Source of the DNA: Ohtaekwangia sp036503775
Lineage (GTDB): Bacteria; Bacteroidota; Bacteroidia; Cytophagales; Cyclobacteriaceae
NCBI GenBank assembly: GCA_036503775.1
Contig: DASXWH010000015.1
Coordinates: 18,236-82,235, forward strand
Reading direction: 5' to 3'
DNA: 64,000 nucleotides
This document shows positions 8,983 to 18,716 of this stretch, in pieces. Numbering within the stretch: position 1 is the first letter of the stretch; the number at the start of each line of letters is the position of its first letter. The notes under the pieces were generated by a model. That model saw only the letters and a program-made list of their open reading frames with translations, had not been told where the DNA came from and searched no databases. Made by a program: the position numbers and the translations under genes.

Positions 8983-10143
8983 TTAAATTAATTTCGCCAC
9001 TGTGCTGATGAACCGTTCCGGTACTTCCCCTTTAATGGCCGTTTGATAGTCGGCATAGCTACACGGCACAATGCTGTTTCGAGAATAACGTTCCCGTCCA
9101 TTAGGATAAGGTACTTCCATCCACCATTTCTCACTGATCTTACTTTTATAGAAGGTTATTATTTCAGGATCCACCGGCATAGATACTGAGTATTTCATAA
9201 AGTCGTTGCTTCTGAAATTCTGCTCATTCTTACGGTGATAATACCCCTCAATAAAATACCAGATCATCGTAGCGATAATCGCAGCAGTCTTTTTATGGGT
9301 ATCATCAAACGTTGGGTTGTATTCATAGAATCCAATGGAGCTTAGTTTTTCATTCAGGCCAGCATACCAGCAAACCTGGCAGGCTTCTTCACCGGTTAAT
9401 CCAAACGGTTGAGCATTGGCATTGCCAGGGGCATCAGAAGAACGTATGGCGGTGATATCAAATGAAAGCAAATCAGCATTGCGAATGGTTGGTTCCATTT
9501 CCTGCAGGTTGGTTCGCATTTGTCCGATGCGGAAGGCTTCAAAGTATAACTTCTCTAAAATGGATACGGACAATGGATCAATCAGATAGCTTTGATAAGC
9601 GAGGTGTGTGTAACTGAAAAGGTAATTGGGTTCATGGAGAAGAATCTTATGAATATGCTGACGGCTTGGTCCGTGTTCGTGCCGATCTTCAAGATCGAGG
9701 TAGGCATCAACGTTGCACAGGCTTACCAGTTTGTCCATGGTTTCATAGGCGCTGTATTGCCCATAATCCAGGTCGTGTGAGCCGCCCAGTATGACAGGAA
9801 GAACATTACTTTCCAACAATATCCGGCATACTTCACTGATGCGCACATAGGTTTCATCCAGATCATGTCCGCGCTTGAGATTCCCCAGATCCAGAATGCG
9901 ATAAGCACCGGTTCCCTTTTTCAGGTTGTAAAGTTTTTTTCTGATCTCATCGGCTGCTGAGGTAGTGGTCGTATTGTTCAAAGAGCCACGGCCTTCGTCA
10001 ATTCCAAAAATAGCAATATGAGCGCTGCGGTATTCAGGCATTCGCTCCCCGAAAACACTGATATTTCTGTAAAAACTTGACGCTGATGAGATGTTTGAAT
10101 AAAGTGACTCCTCAACCGGGGTGAAAAAAATTGTCAAATCCAT
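8983..10143 (-). CDS. Arginase/formimidoylglutamase-fold protein with a half-lost metal site
   Basis: Ureohydrolase-superfamily protein, 386 residues from Met at 10143 (MDLTIFFTPVEES); 17 further upstream codons in frame look non-conserved. Motifs are recognisable: ILGGSHDL with His123, NVDAYLDLED (Asp146, Tyr148, Asp150), LLSFDITAI (Asp229, Thr231) and YEYNP. In classical arginases the site-A manganese ligands are the equivalents of His123, Asp146, Asp150 and Asp229, all kept; the two site-B-only ligands are replaced by Tyr148 and Thr231. So the fold is intact but binuclear catalysis is doubtful. Family members in Bacteroidota are often labelled formimidoylglutamase; that activity should not be assumed. 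Confidence 0.8.
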   Translation of the reverse strand: MDLTIFFTPVEESLYSNISSASSFYRNISVFGERMPEYRSAHIAIFGIDEGRGSLNNTTTTSAADEIRKKLYNLKKGTGAYRILDLGNLKRGHDLDETYVRISEVCRILLESNVLPVILGGSHDLDYGQYSAYETMDKLVSLCNVDAYLDLEDRHEHGPSRQHIHKILLHEPNYLFSYTHLAYQSYLIDPLSVSILEKLYFEAFRIGQMRTNLQEMEPTIRNADLLSFDITAIRSSDAPGNANAQPFGLTGEEACQVCWYAGLNEKLSSIGFYEYNPTFDDTHKKTAAIIATMIWYFIEGYYHRKNEQNFRSNDFMKYSVSMPVDPEIITFYKSKISEKWWMEVPYPNGRERYSRNSIVPCSYADYQTAIKGEVPERFISTVAKLI

Positions 10144-10363
10144 AGGGGTGCAAATGTGTCGTGAAGATAAATATTCATGAACAAATACACTCACCCCTGA
10201 AATTACCAGTAACGGACCCGGTAGACACCTTCGGACCGGCTTTAGTTCTGCAATTCAACCCTGTAATCCGTTCACCTGTCTGCTAAATCGGGTAGCTCCG
10301 GCCGCTTCGGGCATCTAAAGTCAAAATTGGAATTATATTTACCTGATAATGAGTTAATTATTT

Positions 10364-12079
10364 GTGAACCTTAAACTGCCACTTAAATATAACCTTGACC
10401 TCAAGATCATTGGCGTGGCATTGATGTATTACCTGTCGGCCAGGCTCGGCTATTTTTTAGCGTTTGAGAATACAACAGCGCTGCCAGCCTGGCCGCCATC
10501 AGGGGTAGCCTTTGCTTTAACTATTCTAATGGGTCGTTCCGTATGGCCGGGTATTACCATCGGGGCTTTGGTGGCTAATATTATGGCTTACTGGAATAAT
10601 CCAGCATTGGGCACGCAGGCTATAATCACGATCAGCAGTTTCATTGCTATTGGCAATACAATCGAATCCGTGGTTGGTAATTATCTGGTCAAGTCATGGA
10701 TAAATGACACCTTTCCATTCCGTCAGGCACGGCATGCATTCCGGTTTTTGTTTGTAGCCTTATTTATGTGCCTTATCGGAGCAGGTGTAGGTACGTCAAG
10801 CCTTTACTTTAATGACGTTATTTTACAGGCAGACATCATTCGTACATTGTTCTCCTGGTGGATCGGGAATGTAGTGGGTATTCTGTTGTTCACTCCGTTT
10901 ATACTTGCCCTCGTAAGACGCATTGATGTTAGACTGTCGACCAAAAAGTCGATTGAAGTCGGGATCTTCTTTCTCAGCGTACTGAGTATTTACCTGTTGC
11001 TTCAGGTCGACTATTTATCGGTAACATTAGAACGAGCCCTTCCTTTTCTGGTATTGCCTTTTCTCTTATGGCTCGCATTCCGGTTTGAACTGATTGTAGC
11101 CATCGCGGGTGTTCTGGCCACATCACTCATCGCCATTTATTTCACGGTTCAGGGGGATGGTCCGTTTGTGCTGACTGAGGCGTATAATTCCATGTGGTTA
11201 CTACAGATCTTCATTGGGGTTATCAGTATATCTACTATTATTCTGTCTGCCACTGTGAAAGAGCGTTTGATCGTGCAGCGTCAGCTGGTAGAGTTTAATG
11301 AGAACCTCGAAGCCATGGTGCTCGAACGTACCAAAGCATTGAATGAAGAAATTAATACCCGTAAAACAGCTGAGGGTAAACTGCAACGCACAAACCAGGA
11401 ATTAAGTAAACGTAATACAGAACTTGATAATTTTGTATACAGTGTATCACATGATCTGCGGGCCCCTATCGCTTCGGTATTAGGGTTAATCAATCTGGCC
11501 CGCAAGGACTCAGATAATGCCATGAAGGATATGTATCTCGAGATGATCAACAAAAGTGCTTTGCAACAAGATCACTTCATCCGCGAGATTCTGGACCAGT
11601 CGCGTAACTCTCGATTAGAGGTAAAACGTGAAGAGATATTTTTTGAACCCCTGATCGATGAAACATTCAATCAGCTGAAGTTTGCTACCAGTACAGGTAA
11701 GTCCGTTGAAAAGGTCATTACCATTCATCAGGATAAACCGTTTTATTCTGATCGCTGGCGGTTAAAAGTGATATTGAATAATATCATTTCAAATGCTATC
11801 CGCTACCGGAACGGGAAGGATCCGGTCATCAAGGTAGATGTTGATATAACCGGTCACCAGGCTAAGCTGGCCATTCAGGACAATGGTAAAGGCATTGAAA
11901 AAGAACATCTGCCTAATGTCTATAAAATGTTCTATCGGGCTACGGATGATGGTGCAGGCTCAGGCCTTGGATTATATATCGTAAAAGAAGCTATTGATAA
12001 ATTGAACGGACACATTTCCATTCAGTCAGAAGTGGGCAAAGGTACAACGGTGCAATTTGAAATCCCTGAGCTGGTCTGA
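10364..12079 (+). CDS. Sensor histidine kinase with MASE1 membrane domain
   Basis: Membrane sensor kinase that starts with GTG. The first 305 residues contain about eight hydrophobic segments with a MASE1-like signature (LPAWPPSGVAFALTILMG). A coiled linker (about 305-350) leads to HisKA with the phospho-acceptor box YSVSHDLRAPIASVLG, then an HATPase domain with N box (NNIISNAIRYR), DNGKGIEKEH and GSGLGLYIVKEA. No response regulator is adjacent, so its partner is elsewhere. It meets the inactive M16 gene tail to tail with no base between the stops. The 220 bases upstream contain TATATTTA, a weak -7-like sequence. Confidence 0.9.
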   Translation: MNLKLPLKYNLDLKIIGVALMYYLSARLGYFLAFENTTALPAWPPSGVAFALTILMGRSVWPGITIGALVANIMAYWNNPALGTQAIITISSFIAIGNTIESVVGNYLVKSWINDTFPFRQARHAFRFLFVALFMCLIGAGVGTSSLYFNDVILQADIIRTLFSWWIGNVVGILLFTPFILALVRRIDVRLSTKKSIEVGIFFLSVLSIYLLLQVDYLSVTLERALPFLVLPFLLWLAFRFELIVAIAGVLATSLIAIYFTVQGDGPFVLTEAYNSMWLLQIFIGVISISTIILSATVKERLIVQRQLVEFNENLEAMVLERTKALNEEINTRKTAEGKLQRTNQELSKRNTELDNFVYSVSHDLRAPIASVLGLINLARKDSDNAMKDMYLEMINKSALQQDHFIREILDQSRNSRLEVKREEIFFEPLIDETFNQLKFATSTGKSVEKVITIHQDKPFYSDRWRLKVILNNIISNAIRYRNGKDPVIKVDVDITGHQAKLAIQDNGKGIEKEHLPNVYKMFYRATDDGAGSGLGLYIVKEAIDKLNGHISIQSEVGKGTTVQFEIPELV

Positions 12080-13339
12080 TCAACCCACGGCAACCTCAAG
12101 GAAACTGTCATCCCGAAAATATTTCCCAGCTGTTCGCTTTAATTCTTCAGCGGTCAGACTGTCGATCTGCAGGATCAGTTGCTGATAAAAATTGGTCGGA
12201 AGGTCAAACAAAAAACGCGTTCTGAATTTTTCTGCATGCGCGAATGATGTGGTGACCTCACTCTGCAGACTTCCGATAAAATGATTACGCGCTGTTTCCA
12301 GTTCATCACCAGAGATCAATTCAGAGTACAAGCGTGTCAGTTCCTTTTTGATTTCTGCGAACGTAAGCTCCGTATTTTCTTTATTGACATCTGCTCCGAT
12401 TACCAGGTAGTTGTCATTCAACAATGTGTGCAGCGAAGCGTGAATACCATAGGTAAGTCCTTTTTCTTCTCGGATATTTTTCATCAGGCGTGAGCCAAAG
12501 TATCCGCCAAGAACATGTGTAAGAAAAATAACAGCGGCATAGTCCGAGTCTTTTCTTCCCAGGATCTTTTTTCCCATCCGTATAGAAGACTGAATGCTGC
12601 CTTCTTTTTCTTCCATTAACCGGGCGCCTGAAACCGATGCTGCGGCTATTTGTTTTTGTTCGATTCGTTTTAGCGGGATTGCGCGGAAGACTTCTACGAT
12701 CCGGGCCTTGTTCTCTTCGGTGATATTGCCGGAAACAATTACGGCCGCATCTTTTGCATAGGTATTAAAATGTTCAACGCACTGCTCCCGTGTCAATGAC
12801 TCAACCTCTGCAGGTTCAAGTTCTTTACCGTATGGATGATGTTCTCCGAACAGTTTTTTACGGAATAATTTTGAGGCCAGGAAACTTGTCTTTTCACTAT
12901 TCACCTTCAGGTTTTGCAGGTAGATAGATTTCAATTGATCAAGTTCCTTTTGAGGAAAGGCAGACTGTGTTAACAGTTCCAGTAAAAGACCGAGTGCACG
13001 GTCGAGATTTTTTGTGAGAGAATAAAGCGAAACCGTAATTACATCCAGCCCCGGGTTGATCTCCAGATGAGCCCCAAGCTGATCAAAGATTTTCGCGATG
13101 TCGAAACTGCTTTTAGACGCAGTGCCTTTCTGAAGAAGTTGCGCAGAGAAGTAGGCAGCACCCCAGGCTTGTTCCCACCAGCGGCCAGCTTTCAAAATCA
13201 GTTCGATACGAATAACATGCTGATCTCCCCCGGAAATAAAATTCACAACCAATCCATTGGAGAGAATAACTTCTTGTGGGGTGAGTAATTCAAATGAGAG
13301 ACTCCGTGTAAAAGCGGGTGCCTGCGTGCGGTCAAGCAT
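12080..13339 (-). CDS. M16-fold protein without zinc ligands (predicted non-peptidase)
   Basis: 419-residue single-unit M16 protein. The family landmarks are present around the active-site helix (IELILKAGRWWE, then LQKGTASKS) and in the second half (GGYFGSRLMKNIREEKGLTYGI). The HxxEH site is replaced by YFSAQ at residues 63-67, so no zinc can be held there. It has no signal peptide. Inactive M16 subunits usually pair with an active one; no active partner is adjacent. It is the last gene of the pssA-porU-porV unit, 5 bp after porV, which hints at a role beside type IX secretion, by position only. Confidence 0.85.
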   Translation of the reverse strand: MLDRTQAPAFTRSLSFELLTPQEVILSNGLVVNFISGGDQHVIRIELILKAGRWWEQAWGAAYFSAQLLQKGTASKSSFDIAKIFDQLGAHLEINPGLDVITVSLYSLTKNLDRALGLLLELLTQSAFPQKELDQLKSIYLQNLKVNSEKTSFLASKLFRKKLFGEHHPYGKELEPAEVESLTREQCVEHFNTYAKDAAVIVSGNITEENKARIVEVFRAIPLKRIEQKQIAAASVSGARLMEEKEGSIQSSIRMGKKILGRKDSDYAAVIFLTHVLGGYFGSRLMKNIREEKGLTYGIHASLHTLLNDNYLVIGADVNKENTELTFAEIKKELTRLYSELISGDELETARNHFIGSLQSEVTTSFAHAEKFRTRFLFDLPTNFYQQLILQIDSLTAEELKRTAGKYFRDDSFLEVAVG

Positions 13340-13344
13340 GAATA

Positions 13345-14535
13345 TTAATCGGTAACCGATTCCTCCCGTTCAAGCGTGGTTTGATCGATCTGGAACAACA
13401 AGGTGAATCTTAATGTTTCCGCCAGCGGGTGTTCACGTTTATTGGTTGGAACAATGTAAGCAACATCAAACCCAAAACGATCCTTACGGAATCCTACCCC
13501 CACAGTCAGGTATTTGCGATTACCTTTTGTAGCGGCTTCATTGAAATATCCCAACCTGCCGGCAAATACTTTGTTGTACCAGTATTCAATGCCGATTGAG
13601 GTCATGACTTCGTCAATCTCTTCTTCAAATCCATTCGGTGCATCGGAGAATGATCCGAACATTCCGCTTAACAAGGGACGATCATCATCTTTTCCGGCAA
13701 TAATATCACCGTTGGTATCACGGATAGGAGGTGTAGGTACCATCAGCTTGCTGAAATCAAGTGTAAAGGTGATGGTGTTGTACGGATCCAGGTTTGTAGT
13801 GAAGGCAGATCCAAAGCGAAGTGTTGTCGGGATAAAATCACGGTTCTCACCATCGGTATAGGATAGTTTTGCTCCGATATTGGAGATGCTTCCGCCAAAT
13901 GAAATGGTTGAACCTTTAGCACTTGACTCGATAGGTTTAGTGTAATAAATACCAAAATCCACGGCTACACTATTGCCAGGTTTAGCGTCAATTCCTGCAA
14001 AAGCTCCTGTTAGGTTGGAATGAATGTATCGTAAAGAACCTCCCAGACTCAGGCTTTCAGAAAGCATACGCGAGTAGGTTGCGTCAATAGCGAATTCGCG
14101 GGGATTAAAATCTCCCAGCGATACATTGTTAACATCACGAAAACTGATATCTCCCAGGTCAAAATATTTTAGTGACATCCCGATCGCTTGTTCCTGAGAT
14201 AATTTCATGAAACCAGACAGGTACCCAACCCACATATCATTAACAATTTTTCCTAACCAGGGTGTATAGGAAACGGAGCCTCCGCGCGACTTGTCAATGA
14301 ATACGAGTTTTGCGGCATTCCAATAGGCGGAGTTTGCATCAGGTGCTGTTGCTACACCGGCATCACCCATGGCTGCGCTTCGGGCATCAGGTGTAATTGC
14401 CAGAAAGGGTACAGCAGTGGTGATTGCATTATCCTTCCCCAGCAAATCATCTGGATCTGTTATTACTGTCTGAGCGGAAACCTGACCAACAGTGCCGGCA
14501 ACAAGTGCCGTTAGGAGAACTGCCCTGAACTTCAT
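13345..14535 (-). CDS. porV: Type IX secretion outer membrane protein PorV
   Basis: Outer membrane beta-barrel of the FadL-like PorV/LptO family, which works with PorU to release and attach type IX substrates at the surface. The start is Met at 14535 (MKFRAVLLTALVAGTVGQVSAQ), giving a signal peptide and 396 residues; the longer upstream frame overlaps the porU stop. After the signal come the diagnostic segments TTAVPFLAITPDARSAAMGD and SAYWNAAKLVF. The C terminus ends in barrel-like strands. It follows porU by 28 bp, the usual porU-porV order in Bacteroidota. Confidence 0.93.
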   Translation of the reverse strand: MKFRAVLLTALVAGTVGQVSAQTVITDPDDLLGKDNAITTAVPFLAITPDARSAAMGDAGVATAPDANSAYWNAAKLVFIDKSRGGSVSYTPWLGKIVNDMWVGYLSGFMKLSQEQAIGMSLKYFDLGDISFRDVNNVSLGDFNPREFAIDATYSRMLSESLSLGGSLRYIHSNLTGAFAGIDAKPGNSVAVDFGIYYTKPIESSAKGSTISFGGSISNIGAKLSYTDGENRDFIPTTLRFGSAFTTNLDPYNTITFTLDFSKLMVPTPPIRDTNGDIIAGKDDDRPLLSGMFGSFSDAPNGFEEEIDEVMTSIGIEYWYNKVFAGRLGYFNEAATKGNRKYLTVGVGFRKDRFGFDVAYIVPTNKREHPLAETLRFTLLFQIDQTTLEREESVTD

Positions 14536-14563
14536 CAATTTTTTTCTAAGGGTGTAAAGATAA

Positions 14564-17500
14564 TTAATTAACAGCAATAAGCTTTGTAACCCGCTCATTT
14601 TTAGAACCATCGGTTAAGGAACGAACCAGCAATCGCGCGAAGTATATTCCACCTGTAAGTTTTTTGCCCAGACCGTTTACATCGTTTAATTCCAATAGAT
14701 TCACCTGATACGGGCTTGAATTTATGGTAAAAGGGAAACTCGCCATAGTAGCACCAAGAGAATTATAAATTAATAGTTCCCCTTCCAGGTCATCTCCTGA
14801 GCGATTGTGGGTAAAATAAAGCATAGTTTCATTTTGGAAGGGATTCGGATAATTTGAGAATGTCTCAATAACCAGCGTTTCACCATCAGTGACCCTGAAT
14901 TCTATGGTGGCCTGAGCTGGATTATTGTAGATATCCCAGGCTTTAATGGTTAATGTATGTACCCCTGGACTGAGGTTTGAGATCGGGAAATGCACCCAGC
15001 CAGATGTTGCATCGTCCATATCAGATTCGTAATAATCGTTCAGAACATACATGGCCGCGTCATCATCTAAAATGGCAATAAGATTATTTCCTATTCCGTA
15101 ATTAGAAATATTGATACCGCTGTCATCCTGTAAGCGGGCAATAAGGGTTGATGAAGAGCTTATAATTCCACCGTTAACAAAAGTAGTATCTCCCATAAAT
15201 AATGTAATGAGGGGAGGAGTGTTATCGGAAGGCGGGTTAGTTTCGCTTCCGCCAATACTGAAATCCATAGTTGATCCGGCAGCATCAATTTGCCGGGTTA
15301 CATCAGAAGCATACAAGCTTAACTTGCCCGAACCGGTTTCATAGGCAATATTTTTGGGCATTTGAAACTCAAATTCAAATACACCATTTTGTACGGTAGC
15401 CTTTCCGCGGAACAACACGTTGTGCCATTGTGTGAAAGAAAAAGCAGGATCATTTTTTCCAATTGTTACAAAATCCGTTCGTTTATCAAACAGCGTTGCT
15501 TCGAGTATACCGGTGAAATCAGATTGTAAATCTCCGGATTCATCCTGGATCTCTCCTGTTATGTGAACTGTTGAAAGTGACTTCAAGACATCTGACCCAG
15601 TGGATGTCTCAATTTTAGTAGGCACTATGTTTAGAGTAGGCATCGCTAAGGTCAGCGAAGGATCTGCCAGCAAAGAAAAATTACGATTACCTACACCGCT
15701 CAAGCTGTTGTTCTTTGTTCGCCTGAAAATTTCACCGACTGTTAAATTATTCCCGGCTTCTTTCTGAAAAAACGCATCATAGAAAGCCTGGTTCAGTGCA
15801 AAGTTTGTATGTGAATAAACAGGTCGTGCTGTAGTTACTAATCCGATTGATCCTCCGGCTTCATGGATAACCGTTTGCTCTGCACTGGAGATCTGTGCTG
15901 GATCATCGTTGCGGCCAAACTCGCATGTTGCTGTAACCAGGAATGGATAAAGCTTATTCTCAAGACCTTCAATATCTGTTTCAGTGAACACCCGCTCATC
16001 AGCCCAAAGTCTTTCTGATCCATGTCCGGTATAGTTGATCACTAATGCCCGGTTAAAATCTTCGGTGATCACTTTATTTACTTCAGGGATTGTTTCTCCA
16101 CTCGGCTTAACTGTCTTGTGATACGTTCCCAGGAAAACTTTACGGGTGTCGAATCCGGGATAGGTATCATCAATGTCATCTGCCATGGTGTTGGCCTGCC
16201 ATTGGTGTGTGGTGGAAAATGAATCTGAATTACTTCCGTCATCAGCTACAAATACAATATTTTTTCGCCAGCGACCGTAGTTCTTTTTGTTCGTATCATA
16301 AGCAATGATCTTATCAACAACAGCTTTGGCTTCTTCAATGGTTTTCACGGGTAACCGGCCAACACCAATGTCCAGCGTATGATTTTGAGGTAGTGTACCT
16401 TCTTTCCAGAACCCCTCATCGTTCTCCAGAAATCCCTGGTAATCATCCGAAGAATAGGTTTGAAGCGGATCAAGGGAATTGCGGGATTCGTATAGGGGAA
16501 TAAAATTCGTGTTGTTTGAAACCCGGTCCAGATAATCGTATGATCCCCGGCCCATTATCAATAGCGCTTTTAGTGTGCCCGGACTTTTATCATGTACGTA
16601 CTTGGTGAAATCACGCAGTGCACTTATGTCTTGCCGGCCAGATGAAAATTCGTAGTACACTTGCTCAGGTGTAGTAACGACTACATTCCAGTTGTTGTGT
16701 GATTGCCGGTGTGCCGCCAATCGATGGGCTTCAGACAGGAAATCCGGATGAGAAAGAATGATCAGGTCGGGTGTGGCGAGAGCGTGCAGGTTTTGATTTT
16801 CAATTGTCCCAATCAATTCAGGTGAAAGGCTCGTGGTGCAGGCAACATATTTACGGAGAACATCACTGGGAGCAGAAAAAGTTGCCATACCTGATTGAAC
16901 AGAAAACTCCTGATTTTCCGGTTGATAAGGATCAGTAATATCCCAGACCAAAGTTTGTCCTGCTGTATTGCCAAGCTTATAGGTTGTGGTTGGATTTTCG
17001 TTGCTTGATGCCGTGGTGAAAATCGTCTGATCATCATACACAGCAAGCGCTCTTTGAACATTGATTACAAAGTAGTCCAGAAATGCAGTTGACTTGCCGC
17101 TGCTACCTTTTGTGAACCTATACGTAAGTTGTTGTTCTGATCGTGGAGGAGCGCCTGCAGTAGACGAATTAATGATGAGTGTGTCCCGTTGATGCACACC
17201 TTTTATGGCGTATTGCGAATCGGTTATGGTGCTGAGTTGCTGGCTCCCGACAGACGAATTGTTGAATAACAAATTCATGGAGGCCGGACTAAGCGATTGT
17301 GCCATTACATCAGACACGATTTTAATCGGGGTGTTATCCAGTATTCCGGGAATTGAAAAACGGAACGAATACTCTGCGGTGAGATCAAAGCGTTCTCCAA
17401 ACCATTCACGCCCTGATTTTAATTCGTTGTACGTATCGGTTTCATGATACACGTAATCATCAAAATGCTGAACGATTGGGAAATTGCCTGGTATGTTTTC

Positions 17501-17971
17501 TTTATTCTGAATTCGCTTACCCGGTGTGGTTCCAACCGTGATGAAATAAAAATTTTCACGGGAGTATAAATTACGTTGATAATAAGTGGACTGACTTTTC
17601 AGATCGAAGTAAGATAGATCCGAGCCCTCTGCATACCAGAGAATATAGTCACCTGAATTGAATATGCCATCCGCTTCTCCTTTTACCAGAATAGCATTTT
17701 CAACCAGATCCGTTGGCCGTGCATCTGCATTGGCTTGAGGAAGCATGCCGCCTTCATTGCCGTAGATTTTTATTTTACGGGGATCAATAGATGCGGGATC
17801 AAACCCCATCTTTTTCAGCTGGTCAAAAGTGATTTTGTAAACGCCATCTTTACTCACAGCAACTTTGTACCAGTTACCCGTTGCTAAAACAGACGACTGC
17901 GCCATGCTGTTCATGTTGATAAATATGAACAGCCCCGGAATTAAATTTCGAATGACGACCCGCAGTTGCAA
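14564..17971 (-). CDS. porU: Type IX secretion system sortase PorU
   Basis: Gingipain-like (C25) cysteine protease that cleaves the C-terminal sorting signal of type IX cargo and transfers it to the surface anchor. The 1135-residue protein has a signal peptide (about 1-24, ending NSMAQ), N-terminal beta domains, and a C25 domain whose dyad is visible as NYTGHGSERLW (His650) and VTATCEFGRND (Cys683). The last 90 or so residues (from NYPNPFQNETMLYF, ending KLIAVN) form its own type IX C-terminal domain. It begins 22 bp after pssA and leads directly into porV. Confidence 0.93.
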   Translation of the reverse strand: MQLRVVIRNLIPGLFIFINMNSMAQSSVLATGNWYKVAVSKDGVYKITFDQLKKMGFDPASIDPRKIKIYGNEGGMLPQANADARPTDLVENAILVKGEADGIFNSGDYILWYAEGSDLSYFDLKSQSTYYQRNLYSRENFYFITVGTTPGKRIQNKENIPGNFPIVQHFDDYVYHETDTYNELKSGREWFGERFDLTAEYSFRFSIPGILDNTPIKIVSDVMAQSLSPASMNLLFNNSSVGSQQLSTITDSQYAIKGVHQRDTLIINSSTAGAPPRSEQQLTYRFTKGSSGKSTAFLDYFVINVQRALAVYDDQTIFTTASSNENPTTTYKLGNTAGQTLVWDITDPYQPENQEFSVQSGMATFSAPSDVLRKYVACTTSLSPELIGTIENQNLHALATPDLIILSHPDFLSEAHRLAAHRQSHNNWNVVVTTPEQVYYEFSSGRQDISALRDFTKYVHDKSPGTLKALLIMGRGSYDYLDRVSNNTNFIPLYESRNSLDPLQTYSSDDYQGFLENDEGFWKEGTLPQNHTLDIGVGRLPVKTIEEAKAVVDKIIAYDTNKKNYGRWRKNIVFVADDGSNSDSFSTTHQWQANTMADDIDDTYPGFDTRKVFLGTYHKTVKPSGETIPEVNKVITEDFNRALVINYTGHGSERLWADERVFTETDIEGLENKLYPFLVTATCEFGRNDDPAQISSAEQTVIHEAGGSIGLVTTARPVYSHTNFALNQAFYDAFFQKEAGNNLTVGEIFRRTKNNSLSGVGNRNFSLLADPSLTLAMPTLNIVPTKIETSTGSDVLKSLSTVHITGEIQDESGDLQSDFTGILEATLFDKRTDFVTIGKNDPAFSFTQWHNVLFRGKATVQNGVFEFEFQMPKNIAYETGSGKLSLYASDVTRQIDAAGSTMDFSIGGSETNPPSDNTPPLITLFMGDTTFVNGGIISSSSTLIARLQDDSGINISNYGIGNNLIAILDDDAAMYVLNDYYESDMDDATSGWVHFPISNLSPGVHTLTIKAWDIYNNPAQATIEFRVTDGETLVIETFSNYPNPFQNETMLYFTHNRSGDDLEGELLIYNSLGATMASFPFTINSSPYQVNLLELNDVNGLGKKLTGGIYFARLLVRSLTDGSKNERVTKLIAVN

Positions 17972-17993
17972 AGCAATGTGTTATTAAAAAAGA

Positions 17994-18668
17994 TCAGTTT
18001 GAAAACGCCTTTGCCATTAACGACAAGGCCACATATAAAAGTATAATCAGGGGTATTGCCGTTACCTGAAAAACCACCAGTAGTAATACCGAGAGAGCCA
18101 GGAAAGTAAACCGTATTTTGTTATCCTGCCAGGTGAAATTTTTGAATTTAAGGGCAAAAATTTCAATGCGGGAAACCATCAATAAAGACAATGCCAGGGT
18201 GAGAATAACCAGAAGCCAATCCTGAAATAACCAGGCTCCAACGGATTCTGGTAATAATGGCAGGGCTGTGATGAACAAAGTAGTTGCAGGTGTATTTAAT
18301 CCCCGGAATGAGTCGGATTGTGTTTCATCGATGTTAAAAATAGCGAGGCGTAAAGCGGCAAATGCAGCAATCGAGAAACCGATGTACGGCAAAACGTCAC
18401 TGGTGGTATGATCACCAATTAATTTATACATCACGAGGGCCGGCAACACGCCAAAGCTGATGACATCAGCCAGTGAATCCAGTTCTTTGCCAATAGGTGA
18501 ATTTACTTTAAGCAGACGGGCGGCAAACCCATCAAAGAAATCAAATATTCCGGCAGCCCATACAAAATAAGCTGCTGGCACACCGCGGTCTTCCAAAAGA
18601 AAGACAATACCAAAGCAACCGCATATCAGGTTACAACAGGTTAGAAAATTGGGCAGTTGTCGGATCAT
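17994..18668 (-). CDS. pssA: CDP-diacylglycerol-serine O-phosphatidyltransferase
   Basis: Membrane enzyme that makes phosphatidylserine from CDP-diacylglycerol and serine, the precursor of phosphatidylethanolamine. The full CDP-alcohol phosphotransferase motif is present: Asp43, Asp46-Gly47, Ala50-Arg51, Gly60, Asp64 and Asp68. About six to seven hydrophobic segments fill the 224 residues. It heads a minus-strand unit continuing into porU, porV and the inactive M16 gene. A TACTTTTG box lies 14 bases before its start. Confidence 0.94.
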   Translation of the reverse strand: MIRQLPNFLTCCNLICGCFGIVFLLEDRGVPAAYFVWAAGIFDFFDGFAARLLKVNSPIGKELDSLADVISFGVLPALVMYKLIGDHTTSDVLPYIGFSIAAFAALRLAIFNIDETQSDSFRGLNTPATTLFITALPLLPESVGAWLFQDWLLVILTLALSLLMVSRIEIFALKFKNFTWQDNKIRFTFLALSVLLLVVFQVTAIPLIILLYVALSLMAKAFSN

Positions 18669-18681
18669 ATTTTATAAACCA

Positions 18682-18689
18682 CAAAAGTA
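18682..18689 (-). promoter_or_regulatory. pssA: Candidate -7 box (TACTTTTG) for pssA-porU-porV
   Basis: Exact match to TAnnTTTG just upstream of pssA. A TTG exists further up, but at only 13 nt spacing, so the -33 element is unclear. Confidence 0.45.
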
Positions 18690-18716
18690 AGCCATTTAAG
18701 TTCAATCCGTGAGGCT

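Noticed and set aside
10144..10363. 220-bp gap before the MASE1 kinase checked for an RNA gene or foldback
   Set aside because: No convincing stem structure, periodicity or ORF; only a weak TATATTTA box.
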